This document shows, piece after piece, positions 46,725 through 59,689 of a stretch of DNA of 64,000 nt (position 1 is the first letter of the stretch; each line of letters begins with the position of its first letter). Made by a program: the position numbers and the translations under genes. The stretch spans positions 49,615,554 to 49,679,553 of the forward strand of contig OX485803.1 in assembly GCA_950295325.1 (NCBI GenBank). The letters run 5' to 3'. Below the pieces are notes generated by a model, which was not told where the DNA came from, ran no database searches, and saw only the letters and a list, made by a program, of their open reading frames with translations. The stretch is from Polytrichum commune. Its lineage: Eukaryota; Streptophyta; Polytrichopsida; Polytrichales; Polytrichaceae.

Positions 46725-49700
46725 TTATTTTGTCATTGGTGACAACTTACTCTTAGCAAGAGATTCAGCCTTCCCTGACAGGCTCTTGACTAAATCATTG
46801 AAGCTCTTCTTGAACGAAGCGACACCTTCGTCCTCCAAAGTGGAGCCAGTTTCTTCCCAGCGAATGCCAAGCTTCTCGATCTTGTCGTAAATCTCTTTTG
46901 CTTTTGGTAGGTCTGCATCAATTGTTCTTGCAACCTTGCCATGATCCACAAAAGCATTCAAAGCCACATCGGGCATTGTTGTTACCTGCAAAGTTTCCAA
47001 CAAATTAGTATCACAAGTAGATAACTATTTAGTTTCTAATTTAATATGGTTAGTCATATAGGTGATTGAGAGACTTGTGCATTTGTAGTTGCTTAACACA
47101 TAGTAGCCACCAATTTGACTGCTTCTTATTACTAATATCCTTGATTCATAGAGTTTTGTACAAAGAACTAAGGGATGTGGGCCACTCGTCTTGATCGGAC
47201 ACCTATATTTAAGAGGTTTGTGGCAAGACTCATGATGAAGCTATTCTGGCAAGACTCATTACGACAAGTATTCTAGTAAGATTTGACTATGTGTTATAAT
47301 TTATCAACCATTCTAAGTTCAACTGTCATTACAATTCGGAGAGCCTATGTAATCATTTGATAAGAAACAGACTCTTCACTTTGACTATTGGAACTTTTGC
47401 ATCTCTACTCGGATTCTGCTGTCCATCTGAAGACTTTTGCACAACCTTCAAAAGCAATGCAAATGGGAGCTTGTCAACTCAATAATGGAGAGGTCTGTGA
47501 AGCAGCAAAACTATTTAGACACATGCTGCAACCACTGAAAATCAATGTGTAGTGGAACAGGATAGAAGATTTGAATGTGAAAAAAATAGATTGGTACTCA
47601 CAGTGTCAGGTCCAATAAGGGGATTGACATAGAGGGTGTCTGGATATGATGGATCTTTCACGCCGGTTGAAGCCCACAATACTCTCTGTTTCTGCGCTCC
47701 ACGCTTTGCCAAAGCCTCCCATCGTGGACCCGAAAATTTCTCTTGGTAAAGCTTGAATGCAAGAGCTGCCTGTGCATTAGCAGCCTACATTCACGACAAC
47801 AGAACCATATTTATAAAAAGAAAAAAGGAAATATAGGAATCCTCAAGAAATCACCATCTTTTGTTTGCCTATCCAGGGTTGATGCCACATTCATTTCCTT
47901 CTTTCTATTACCACCTCCTGGTTCTCCTATCCTAACACACGTCATGCAATGACTGGCAATCACTATTGCAAATTGTTGGTGTAGAATTCTACGTACACTG
48001 ATGTTTAACTACTCCAATCCACTTCATTCTTCTACCTATATATGCAAGTGATTCTGTAAAATGATCAGTAGTAGTAAATGATCTTTACCTTGCCCTTCAA
48101 CGCTAGTGCCTCCTCTGTGCCAATAGCAGTGAGCTTTTTGTCGACCAATGTATCAACACGGCTCACAAAAAAGGACGCAACACTCGCAATCTTGGACAAA
48201 TCTCCTTGCACTGCCTCCAGTCCCGCCAAGTAAGCATCAATGACCTCCTCGTATCTTGCTAATGAGAAAATAAGCTGGGAAACAGAAGACACAAATGCTC
48301 AATAGCAATCATCGATAAAATAGGGGAGCAAGCCAAATTAACAACATTAACTCTGGTCTTTCATACCTAAGAGTAATACACATCAAGATGTGCTTGATAA
48401 GAGGTTTAGCCAACAAATGGATACCAAACCAAAACTACAAAGATCCTTAAGACGTTATGACCTGTTCCAAGTGGTGATTAAAGGTTAGGTTGACTAGTCT
48501 GAGCATCAAAAACAGAAATAGCAGTTATAGGGTTTACAAGTATGCAAGGTCAAAACAGATTTATATATGAACTTACCGTGACATTCACACTGATTGATGA
48601 AGCAATGACTTTCTCAATAGATTCGATGCACTCTTTGGTGGCAGGAATTTTGATGAGGACGTTGGGGCGGTCAACTCTCGACTTCAGATATTTTGCAGAG
48701 TCAATTGTCTCTTGAGTCTCGTTTGCCAAAAGAGGGGATACTTCAACAGAGATGTACCCATCTACACCCAAACTCTCCTTGTAGAGAGGTAGGAACAAAT
48801 CGCATGCATCCTGAATGTCTCGGATCACAAGCTCCCAGTAAGCCTCTTCAACAGACTTTCCTTCTTTAATGCATTGTCTGCATGACATTACAGAAAACGC
48901 TCGTAAGACTTCCATTTCTACCACTTCTCGTCGTAGTTGAGCAGCTATTCAATCTTCTTTTCAACCTTATTGTTGGGGTTATTCACAAAGCTTCCACAAT
49001 ACCCATGTACAAATTGACTCTAGAAATCCACTTCCTAAAAACAGTGGCACGGTGTAGATTGGCCAATAGTGTAAGCATTATAGGAGACCTCTACAAAATA
49101 TACTCTCTTCCTATAAAAGTGACAACGCAGCCTGGTGTTTATTTGCATATGACCAGTGCAAAATCGGTGCTATTCATCTAAAGCAAGTAATGAGCAGAAG
49201 ATACCTGAACTGATCATCATAAGCGTTTGATCCTGCAATGGCCTTCTCAAAAATCTGCAAAAATTACAGAAAATGGAAGAATGAATCTAACTGGTTAGAA
49301 CAGTCTAGTGATATACCAAAATCACACATAAAACCTCAATCTAAAAGATGCCTTCCTTTCCACCCATCTAAAAGACATTTAACTCCCTCTTTCTAAAAAT
49401 TTCTTTGCCAAAGCGATGATCCTTGGAATAACACATCAAAGAGTGAGGTAAAAAAAGGAATCAAAAAAATGTTTTATACCGTAGGGTTACTGGTGACTCC
49501 ACGGACACCATTCTTGATGAAAGGCTCCAACATGGTCACTGGGCGCCGAAGGTTATCATACCACGGGCTCTGCTTCTGCTGCTCATACATATCATGAAGA
49601 AGAGTTTTCTTCTCCGTTGACAGGGTATTCCAAAACCTACAAAAAAAAAGGTCAACCACAAAACCCCTCAGCCTTCCACTTGAAAGAAACAGGTACAAAC

Positions 49701-50078
49701 TGCAATTTCAACCTCATCCCTATCATGGTCACAAACTTCATTGCTTGGAGGCATGATGTCCATCGCATCATTGGCAAAAGATTGACAAGCTCATGAAGGT
49801 GAAGGCTAAAAGACATGCCTCTTAAATGAATTCTGCATAAATTTCACAAAGAGTAAGCATTCCAAGAATTCTTACTTCATTGTGTGGGATTGTGCAGAGT
49901 GCACGGGCATTGGCCGGGTGGCGAAAGATGTGGCCCTCAAAGAAGGCAGCATCTTCAAACCCACATATTCTCCGGCCAAGAGGGAACTGCTTCCTTTGAT
50001 GCAACTTTGCTCCAAATTCGTTCCATGAATGTTTCCTCCCAGTGCGGCTGAGGAGAGTGACATTTGTAGAGCCGCCAT
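46725..50078 (-). CDS. Transaldolase, plastid precursor, 7 exons
   Basis: EC 2.2.1.2. It transfers a dihydroxyacetone unit between sedoheptulose-7-phosphate and glyceraldehyde-3-phosphate in the non-oxidative pentose phosphate pathway. Exons on the minus strand: 50078-49876, 49636-49480, 49254-49205, 48877-48577, 48274-48089, 47784-47602, 46985-46725. All are GT-AG and phases agree, giving 446 residues, close to the plant enzyme (about 440). Residues 1-67 are rich in Ser, Ala and basic residues and low in acidic ones, as in a plastid transit peptide. Diagnostic blocks are [38 protein letters not shown], the NVLIKIPAT block whose Lys (about residue 213) should form the Schiff base, [51 protein letters not shown] and [13 protein letters not shown]. 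The ATG at 50078 begins the transit peptide. The frame stays open upstream, but that part looks like leader or intron. Confidence 0.96.
47150..47430 (+). repeat. Dispersed ~340-bp repeat in transaldolase intron
   Basis: CACCTATATTTAAGAGGTTT, GATTTGACTATGTGTTATAA, ACCATTCTAAGTTCAACTGT, GGAGAGCCTATGTAATCATT. It lies in the intron between exons 6 and 7, antisense to the gene. Confidence 0.65.
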
Positions 50079-51940
50079 GTTGACCACCTTGTGCGATTTT
50101 TCGTTGCTGCAAATTACAACACCAATGCATGCTTTACCTGTTAGCAGATCGTCTAGATAGTAGTGGGATACGTAGTTTGGGCTCATAATGGGAAGCAATC
50201 GAGTCATACTTACTAACACATAACCCATAAATCATTTCACTCACATACCCCATCTTGAAATGGATGTTGTTCGATAAGCGGCAACTGGAAAGCCATCAAA
50301 TCAACATAACTAACATATAACCCATCTAACATTACACTTACATAGCCATCAGGTCTGTGGAGTGTCAATTGAAGAGGACGAACCTCTAATTCCTCCACAC
50401 ATAGTACTGTAGGTAAGGAATATACTACATGTTCGTCCGGGTGGAAGAGAATCCCCTGTTTAAGAGTTCGAGGATATCTTTCGGCGTGATTGATTTGCTT
50501 CCGATGTTGTCAGAAGAACTACGAAGAACTGGACTCGCGGGTTTTGCGAACAATTTAGAAACTATATATAATAATAATAAAATTATTTATTTATTTTAAA
50601 GAAAGGTAGGGGAGGATCAAACTCCAGAAGACCGAGTCTGCAACAAATGGAATTACTTTAGCTTCACACCTCGAGAAATGTGGTTGCTGAAGATGATTCT
50701 TAAGCACTGCCTGCAAGTGTGATCATAGGCACTACTTAACAATGACTTAGGAAACCACCAGATTGTGCAAGACTGTTGGCGATCCAACAATATATGGACT
50801 GCGTGGGAAAGCGGAGGAAATTACAAGTGGGTCCTCTTAAAAGTTTCACAAATCAACCGATTTCGGTCCGGGCCACAAAAGGTTCCGGTGGACAGAGTTT
50901 TAAAATCTTGGCCAGTGCCTCTGGGGTGACTTGAACTTAATCCCACAAAGTGGAAGACATCATCGCTTACTCGATAACGCATTAAACCCAAAACCAAGGA
51001 ATGGAAGGAAACATGGCACAACGTCACAACGAGATACTATGAACGTTTGGAACAGTCTTCAAGCAAGGACATACATACATCTCACTGAAAACTCACAAAC
51101 TCTACGGAAACCAACCTACAAAGCTCACAGACATTCTAAGAAATCAACTTATTCCCTCCGCTTGAATTGAGTCCTGGTCAGCCTCCCATTTTTTTAAATA
51201 ACATATCAGTTCCACATAGCTTAAGCATTCGGTCAGAGGTATACAATGTTGTTTGTTCCTTCCTCAAGCAACAAGCTCCCAAATTCCTAATTCCCTCAGA
51301 CACACTAAGTTTAGTTAGCGTCACTAACATGATGGTGTCCCCGGCTCAACTACTATACACCTAACCCCACACACTAACTACAACCAACTCCGACACTCCA
51401 AAACTCCACAACAGGTTCAAAAACTTTGCAACATAGCCCGAAATTCAGAGGCAGCAAGCAACACGTGATTCAGAGAAGACCCCATCTCGTACACATTAAC
51501 AAGAAAACAAAACTGTTCTTCACATTCTGACGATCAGGCTCCCCCAATCGCTTACCAATTTGGCTATCTTCGTGAAGGAGGGCGAGGGAGGGAGCGTAGC
51601 AGCCGATGATCGACTCCGAGTTCCTGCGACTGGAGAAGCGATGGAAAGAAACTCGATTGAAGATGAGTCGGGTCAAGTCAAACAACACAGGACAAGTGGA
51701 ATGCTTTTGTATGCATACGGCATCGGAAGGAAGTGAGGAAAGAGAAGGTAAGCTTAAGGGCAGCTCATGCGGCGACGGATCGTCACAAGGAAAGTAAAAA
51801 GAATCCAGGACGTCGCGACGCTCTTTCTCTCGAAACTGCGCCCACTTCTCCTGACGTGGATTTCAGAAAATGCTGAGCTGGCTGCTGACTGGGATTCCAA
51901 AAACTCCATCCTCTTTCCTTCCTTCTCTGCCACCCCAATA
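50079..51940. other. 5' flank of transaldolase
   Basis: A TTTGCAG at about 50108-50114 (minus strand) could be the acceptor of a leader intron. No TATA box could be fixed with confidence. Overlapping frames at 51470-52105 on both strands have no recognisable motif. Confidence 0.35.
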
Positions 51941-52420
51941 CTGGAAGTGAGGTCTGTGGGTGTTATTTTGGTTCGTTTTCCATGTCCTTCAACTTCTACC
52001 AATTCGATTTTACACAACAAAACCCAAGTTGCATTGGCAAAAACCGGGAGTGAAAAACGGACCTCCCCTTATTTAATTATGGTTATCGGAAGTACATGTT
52101 TGTAGGTCCTCCCAGTTGTGTTCACTATTGAATGTATAGTAGTTTTTAGTATTTGAAAACGTAGTACAATCTCTTATAAACACGTGTCTTTATGATGCTT
52201 GCTCTTTGATCTTCACCGAACCACATACCAATCAAATCTAGGGGTCCTATATTAAGACCGTATAAGAGATGTGTTACGATGAGATTGGACTATATGTTCA
52301 CAATATGTTCATCATTCTAAGTTCAATTGTGAATGAAAAAGGTCAATCTAGTCTATTAAAGAGAAAGAGTATCTTCACATTGAACACTTATATAACTTTT
52401 GAATTTTGAATTTGATTATG
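51940..52420. repeat. Upstream module plus two dispersed-repeat copies
   Basis: 51940-52115 is the second copy of the module at 42041-42270. It is followed by a reverse copy (52110-52256: GCTTGCTCTTTGATCTTCAC, ACCAATCAAATCTAGGGGTC) and a forward copy (52258-52420: GAGATTGGACTATATGTTCA, TCATTCTAAGTTCAATTGTG) of the roughly 340-bp repeat, head to head. Confidence 0.65.
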
Positions 52421-53394
52421 AAAGATGAAATGACAATCATTGTGATGTTGACCAAATGAGGTGATTCTTGAGCCAACCCAACTGTCATAAGTGTTTGTGG
52501 AGTTGGAAGTGCCCAACATTCAGGCCACATACTCTTGTTGCTTTTGAGTCATGTATTTGAAATGAATCCACAATTATAGTTTGTTGCATCCAATGTCAAC
52601 ACATCCATCATCATTGCAGGCACCGTTTGTACGTGTGGATTCCAACTCATCACCATGTTTGTGACATCCAAATCAAACGAATGGCAATGAAACAATAATG
52701 TGTTACCAATTATGAGTCTCGGGGGTCACTCCTTGTATTTAGTGGGAACAAGTGAGAACACAAGGTGTTTCTAGAGGGGGTATTAAATTGGAGAAAGTAA
52801 ATATTGTGGACTCTACTATAATGTAATTTTCTAACATTCACTATTTTTGAGGACCCTATGAGTAGATTATTTTAGTATTAATTCTTCTTTACATGAGCAT
52901 GTAGTAGTTATAAAGTGTAGTTTTTGTTCATGTCAAGTAAATCTAACACTTACACATACAAGATCGTAATTCACATATCAACACAACATGCACAAAATTT
53001 AGCTTCCTATTATGCACTCTACTCTTTCAAAACATACACACATGAAAATGGTGATAAAATACTTGTGGTTGAAAACACATGCAAATACTTTAAAAAGTTG
53101 TGTTTAAAAACACAATTGCATACATACATGTAGCATTAGAACACAACCAACCAACACTAATCACAACATTTGTTTAGGGTTTACACATTCAATTATGAAG
53201 CAATTTGTGTCATTGTTCAAGTTCAAGTGGTTAATACCACTCAACATACAACATCCAACTCTTTGTGCTCAAGTCCACACCCACAAAATTATGGTCCAAA
53301 GACCTCAAGTGCCATTGGTGATCCTTCAAGGTTATTAGTTTCAAATATTTCCTAAGTTATCTTCAACCAACCATAACCTCATCACATGGTTACT
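52421..53394. other. AT-rich intergenic DNA
   Basis: No gene or structured repeat recognised. Confidence 0.4.
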
Positions 53395-54425
53395 TTGAGC
53401 CATTGAGTAAAAGACGAAGAATTGTAGGTATAAAAGCCTTGATGGGCACTTTAAGGAAAGAAACAGTAGTTAGAGTCACATGTTGGGAACTCAAATCCCA
53501 CCTATTAAAGGCTCTAGTGCTTCCAACTTTCACATATGGTATTGAAATTTGGGGAGGAGACTTGAAGAACTTTCACTAGAAAGGCTTTTGAGAAGGGCAT
53601 GAAGATATACATGATGTCACTCGTCAAGTACGTTTTTCAACAAGCTATCATATTTTGTTAGCCAAATTAGGAGACCTCCTCATAGAATTATATGCCCTTA
53701 AGCTCACCATGGGTCGCCAACAACGGCTTGCTCACCTATCCTCCTCTTGGCTAGTCAGTCAAGCAACCTCACTCTCCAAACATTTGGCTGAACATGGATT
53801 TAACTCTTGGCACAAATTGACAACTGTGTGGAAGGCATCATGAAGTCTATCTCATTGGGATGCCCACGACAACCCAACAATATCAAAAAATCACATTAGA
53901 TGATATCAAGGTGGTTGTTCTTGCTAAAGAATGGTTCTTTCCAATATTCAGGGAAGAAACTAGACTACCTCCACCTCAAGGATTTTCTCATATACGAACG
54001 CGAATTGTAATTGAAGCAACCATTGGCACCATCACAACGCAAGATCATCATTGCTTACCGCACTGCAAACCATAGACTTGCAATTGGAATGGGATGGTGG
54101 TCGGCTATCCCTATTTCTAGAGATAAAAGACTATGCCACTTTTGCTCTTACAATGCCGTTGAAAATGAGGCACGTGGTATGTTGGAGTGTCCCTTATATA
54201 ACTCCCATTAGAGATCAAATTTCCATCAACATTCAAGAATTTAGTAGTAGGGAGCATCAAGCCTTTCTTTCAATCGGACCATCAAGTTGACATTAGTCTC
54301 TATCTCACTGACGTTACCCCACTCCGCCACTCTAGGAAATTAGCCAGTTTGAAACCATCTTGGTGTTCTTTCAGTTTCATTAGCCTTTTGACTCCCCGGA
54401 CTCTAGAATCAATTTCATTTCCATC
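53395..54425 (+). pseudogene. 3' fragment of a LINE-type retrotransposon ORF2
   Basis: Broken plus-strand frames read in order as the C-terminal part of a plant non-LTR reverse transcriptase protein: ALVLPTFTYGIEIW-like text (about 53500-53555), LAKLGDLLIELYALKLTMG (about 53658), LSKHLAEHGFNSWHKL, FREETRLPPPQGFSHIRTR, then a zf-RVT-like cysteine motif LCHFCSYNAVENEARG with LECPLYN (54132-54205). Stops and frameshifts separate the pieces, and the polymerase core is missing upstream. Assignment to a LINE is from the order of these motifs. No target duplication was found. Confidence 0.7.
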
Positions 54426-54467
54426 ATAGCCATCACGTAACTCAAAACAAATTCCATATTATAAGTA

Positions 54468-54768
54468 CACTACACTAAATACAAACGCATACACTAAATA
54501 TCAATAACCCCACGAAAGTAAGTAACATTAAATGTAAACTCAAACACTAAATATCAACTATGGTAATATGTGGAAGTTACATGTTTGAATTTAGTGTTAG
54601 TAAGTATATACAAAAACGATATAACAAGGAAAATTGCATTAGGGAAAGTAGCAACACATTTATGTCTACCACTAATTGTCAAGGAATTGAAAATGAATGT
54701 TGAGCAGGGTAGGGTAGGGTAACAACACTAAATATAATCAAACACTAAATATCATATATGGTGTAGTG
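54468..54768. mobile_element. CACTA-type MITE, 301 bp
   Basis: It starts CACTACACTAAATACAAACG and ends ATATCATATATGGTGTAGTG. Internal ACACTAAATAT words repeat in both halves. The inverse of its right end is found at 1292-1390. A T run directly follows the right end. Confidence 0.75.
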
Positions 54769-56293
54769 CATTTTTTTTTTTGCTGTTGTGCCTGTGACTG
54801 TAGCAACATGGCTAGTGGGGAATAGGGCTGACGTGGCAGTTGATTAGGGCTCGCTTGAGTCTCTAGGGCTTCCCATTGGAATGGGGGTGCCCTTAACTGA
54901 ACTTATGGAACTCGGGCAGGTTCAGTGACCCATACTCCACATAACCTAATTAGTATACAGAACAGAACAGAACAGAACAGAACAGAACCCAAAGATGCTT
55001 CCAATTGCGGCTTTGAAAACAATGTAACACTCTGCCCTCTCTACTAATTAATTGTTACCTCTCGGGAGTATAAATTTTTGTAACACTTACGGCATTGGAA
55101 CATTGTAGTACCCGACTGGGGCGAATCAACCTGTACATTGATTCCTTGGAAGCAAGGTTTAGGCATCTTGTTTAGGCATTTTTTCATGAATGTTCCCAAG
55201 ACTTCAAGTGATTCAGGTTACTAATAATATAACTTGTGTTGTTGCTTTGCCAAGTAGCTTCTCAGAACCTAAAGCGTTCACATTAAGAGAGGAGCATGAC
55301 GACTCATGGAAATGGTCATAGAATTATTCAACAACTATCAACCATCCCATTCTAATAATATGATTACATTGCTTCTCCCAAGTTTTTCAGCCTAAATCTT
55401 ATACTGCAATGCTATGCTTTGAGAATAAACAAAGTACACTTCTAAATAGAATCTGGCTGATTCCCAGCCCCACCCATCATACAAACTCAACTGAATAATG
55501 TTGTGATATGTCCTCTTATTAAGTTAAGTGTTATTTATTCATTCATTCCAAAGCTCAAATTCCGAGTGAAGATCCCCGCAATAAGGGCATGTTTATTCCT
55601 TCATTGTATCATATAAGTTAGACCCACATTGATGAGAATCATCCTAAAACTTAGGGTGCCATGTATCAAAATGTAGTATAACACGTTGAATTACGTACTC
55701 CCCAAAATATATGATACAATGTCCAGAAAATATTTTTAGGCATATTTGGTCAACATCCTAGCTAGTGTTTCCAAGTCCAGCTAGTTACATATTATGATCT
55801 TTTGGTTAATCTTTATTAATTTGAAGGTACTATTCCATGAATTTCTCTAAAAAAATGGATAATTTTCTTGAGGTCTTGAACTTCAACCAATTATTTCTCA
55901 AACTTAACCAGTTCATCTTTAAAGTCTAGGGGTTATCCCCCTTCATTGACATGATAACTTAGTTAGTATCTCACTTACAGTGCATCATGTTCCCTCCTTA
56001 CTCCTAATTGGACCGAATCCCTACCTTAAGTTGAGTGCCAAGGTATTCTAATCTTTCAGGCCTAATATTTCCTCAAAATCTTCTCCACATTCACATTCGT
56101 TTATAAGAGCCTAGGAAAAACACAAACAGAATCAAGGTGCCTTCGAAATTCTATTCACATTTACATTCACAAGAGAAGAGGAAAACACAAACACAAACAA
56201 AGCATTGCACTGCATTGGATACACATCGGCCCTACCTAGTAAACATAAAACATGGGGAATTTTGTATGTAGAGTTCTCAAATGTTGCATGTAA
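54769..56293. other. Intergenic DNA with small repeats
   Basis: (GAACA)n, about six units, lies at 54957-54988. A degraded piece of the satellite hairpin is present at about 55118-55165 (CTGTACATTGATTCCTTGGA). No gene seen. Confidence 0.5.
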
Positions 56294-58200
56294 GGGCCAT
56301 TTCACATCATGGACCACGAAGTCAGACCATGGAAGAAGGCCTTTTTCATGGTCCCATTTCTTAAAATATCAATTTACAAAGCCTTTGGGCCCCTCACTAG
56401 GACCAAGAGGAATGACCATGCACCAAAAAGTGAATGTGCTGATTTTTTTTTAATATGTGCCTAAAATTGGCAGTTTTGAATAAAAATCAAGTTTGACCAT
56501 TCTCTTGTCTTCTCTTGGCTTCACTCCTCTTATCTTCTTGTTTTTTTTCTTGTTTTCACCTTGAATTTCAACAAACATGGTTGCAATGAAGGAGATAGAG
56601 GAGGAGGAGGAGGAGTCTTATTTTGCTCTTAGGATTATACATGTTATTATACATACTTGTGAAACATGTTATGGACATTCAAGTGTTTTTGCAAGGAAAT
56701 AAGAGAAATTTGCAATTTTGAGCTTGGATTATGAGAGTATGGGACATAGAGAGAGGAGCATATTGGGTCAAAATTGGATGTACAAATTTGTAGATTGCTT
56801 GTTGGGTTTGTGGGTGGAGAAAGAATTTAGGAAGCAGACTCAAGTGAAATATATTACATTCAATTTTTTTGTAAAAGGTTGGACCCCTATTTGAAGAAAG
56901 AATATACCTATTATCGGGTTACTATGCATGTGTAAGAGAAAAAAAAACAATGTCATTAAATAGGTTGGGTAGTGATGATGGATTGCAAAACATAGAAGAT
57001 TTGCATCAAGTCCACAAGAGTACATTGTCAAAATTATAAGGGAATTTTGTAGAGTTATTAGGAAGCATCTTCAACTAGTTTTTATGCAAACTCCAAGTGA
57101 ATCACAATTTAGGATTTTAGCTTCAAGGTTTGAGCAATTACATGGTATACCTTTTATTAAAGGGACAATAGGTGGGTCACGCATTCTTGATTTAGTAGAG
57201 AATATTATTATTGCAAAAATCTTCCCATTCAATATTCATACAAGAAATTGTCGGACCAGGCTGTATGTTTTGGGATTGTGAGTTTGGTTGGGAAAAAAAT
57301 CTTCTCAATTGGGTTGTTTTGTAGGTTATTAGAATTGGACGTGCATGCATAGAAGGCAAGTTTGAGCCATATATATTTATAGGAGACGATGCATATCTAG
57401 CAAACCTTGGATGTACTGTTCATTTAAAAGTGGAAAGACTACATTATCTGGGAAGGAGACAAATTGGAATTTTATTCAGTCTTTAACTAAAATATATGTG
57501 GAAATGATAGTTGGAATTTTGAAAGATAGATGAAGGTTGATAATGAAGTGACCTGAAATATCTTTGAGGAACATTGTAGCAATTTGCATAGTATTACGTA
57601 ATTTGTGTATTGTGAACAACGAAGGGATTGAAAATGAATAAATTGTTGAAGCTAAAAATAAACTAGCTAGTAGAGTTAGTGAGGGAGTTGTGAATTTTTT
57701 GATCACTCTCCTTGCGGCTTTCTACATGATTCCTCGTCTACAATATATCCCTCCATGTTTTGAAAAACAAGTTGACACTCTACTATTCAAACCATGCCAA
57801 AACAAGGCATGTAAGAGAAATAAAAGAATGTTGCAAACAATGACATTTTCTATTACGGTTTCAAAATATAATGTTAATATGTAATAAAAGGGAGCCGCCA
57901 TTGTCTCTATGGCCTCCAAAAAATTATTAAAATTTTATTATAACAATATTTTTCTACCATAGGGCCTTGTCTTTTTTTACAAGAGCATCTCTTTTGTCTC
58001 TTCTACCACAAAACCCGTTAGACCAAGTCAGTGGATATTATAGGCTTTAAAATATGTCTTTTGGGGACCTTGAACTCCATGATCACTCTAACATTTTTTC
58101 CTTGGTGTAAACCGAAGTGGTCCCGGGACGAGTTCAACATGTAATCATAGATTTTACAGGGCCTTGGGACAACTTCATGGTCCATGGTGTAAATAACCCC
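56294..58200 (+). mobile_element. PIF/Harbinger-type transposon with inactivated transposase
   Basis: The ends are GGGCCATTTCACATCATGGA and the inverse CCATGGTGTAAATAACCCC. TAA flanks both sides (56291-56293 and 58201-58203). The interior plus strand keeps Harbinger DDE transposase blocks: HGIPFIKGTIGGSRI (57135), where the family has an Asp before GSHI; RIGRACIEGKFEPY…IGDDAY (57330-57400), the second Asp; YVEMIVGILKDR (57492), the Glu; then SLRNIVAICIVLRNLCIVNN and KLASRVSEG. The first catalytic Asp is changed to Gly, and several stops are present, so it is dead. It is the long relative of 879-2012. Confidence 0.85.
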
Positions 58201-58203
58201 TAA

Positions 58204-59689
58204 GCCATTCTATAGCCCAATTGAAGTGGGCAATTTTCAAATTTTGGCGGCTTTCGTGCATTATTTGGTAGTTAGAATCTCCTTCATAATAGGATTAGGA
58301 GGCTATGGCTGTGATAAATTGGTAATTGCCTATAAGCACCTTCTCGTTCCTCTTAACTTAATAAGGAGAAGGTCGACCAAGAAAGAGACATCTTATTTTC
58401 ATAAGCAGAATCATGCATAGTCTCAACATAGTATAGCAATAGATTTTTTTAATGTAAAACGCCGAAGCTCAATAATTGAGTTTGGGTGTGTAGGCAATAG
58501 GCTAATCCCAAGTGAGACACTTCATGATAGGAAGTTAGTATGCGAGGAGCTGAGTGATTTGGACTTTGGATATTCTTGGATACTTTTACATTAAGAGTAC
58601 ATTAATGATTTTGATGAGCAATAACCTAGATGCCTTTAAAGGGAAAGTTCGATGGTTCTGGTTTGTATTGTAAGGCCAAGGAAATATTTTGTGTAACAAC
58701 ATTGGCCATAGACATGAGTGCGAGTGAGTGAGTCATTAAGAGTCTACGTATTTTAATTAAAGTTTGTAAGGAATGTAGTTCAGTGTGGAGGAATAAACTA
58801 TGGCGATAAGCTAAGTAAGAACAAAGTTGAGTGGAAACACGTAGCCCCGGGCACGTAGCAACCATGTCAAGTATAATAGACTGCTAAATCAACCTTGAGA
58901 GGTGGGGAGAGTGTAAGAGTCTGAGAGGAAGATATTTGTCAGCATGAGAAAGAAAGATATAAGGCTATGTGAGCCATATTTGAACTTGCATGTGTTATAT
59001 TGTGTAACTTTGAGGTTAAAGTGTGTGGGGTAAACCACAAGGGATTAGGAAGTATGAGAGCCAAGAGAGGTTATTGACTCAAATAAAAAGAAGAGGGGAA
59101 GATTCATAATAATCTACATAAGTTTATGAACAACAAATTTAAACGATGATACAAATTTGAGAGAGGAAAGAAGTCAATGCTAATGGCATGTGAAAAACGT
59201 GATAGCCTCCGAGTCATGAAAGATAATGTCATAGTATGCGGCGTCGGCGGCCGCACCTTATCTGTGGGATTTCATCCATTTAGATTTGGATGGATGAATC
59301 CTAGAAGTTGGAGAGATGCTCCTAAGTGAGGAGCCTCTTCATTGGCTTGGCATTCTTGCCAAGTCAAGCCTTGTGAGTGAATGTGTGGAGAGAGCTTGTG
59401 TGAGGTGAAGATTGCATGTTTTTGCAATAAATCTTGAGTTCTTCTCGCCTTACTTACACTCTTGGATTCTCCCGTGGTGGAGTGAGAGATAACTTGACTC
59501 ATTGTATGCATTTGAAGAGAGAATTAGAGCTCTTACAAGGGTTTGACTCTCTTCCTTCTCTGTGGAGGTGTGTTGTTTATGTGTGTTTTTGCCATGTTTT
59601 AGTTATATTTGTTAGTGGTGGTTGGTACTCGAGTTGCAGTGACACATGATCGCTATTTACACGACATTAGGAAGAATCGGCAGTTAGTT
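58204..59689. other. Intergenic DNA, unclassified
   Basis: A short inverted repeat TTCATCCAT…ATGGATGAA lies at about 59271-59298. No open frame has a recognisable motif. The stretch 58380-59100 might be old retroelement sequence, but I cannot show ends. Confidence 0.35.

Noticed and set aside
51754..52105. Overlapping frames of 88 and 112 codons on opposite strands
   Set aside because: There are no recognisable domains, and they overlap the repeated upstream module, so neither is supported.
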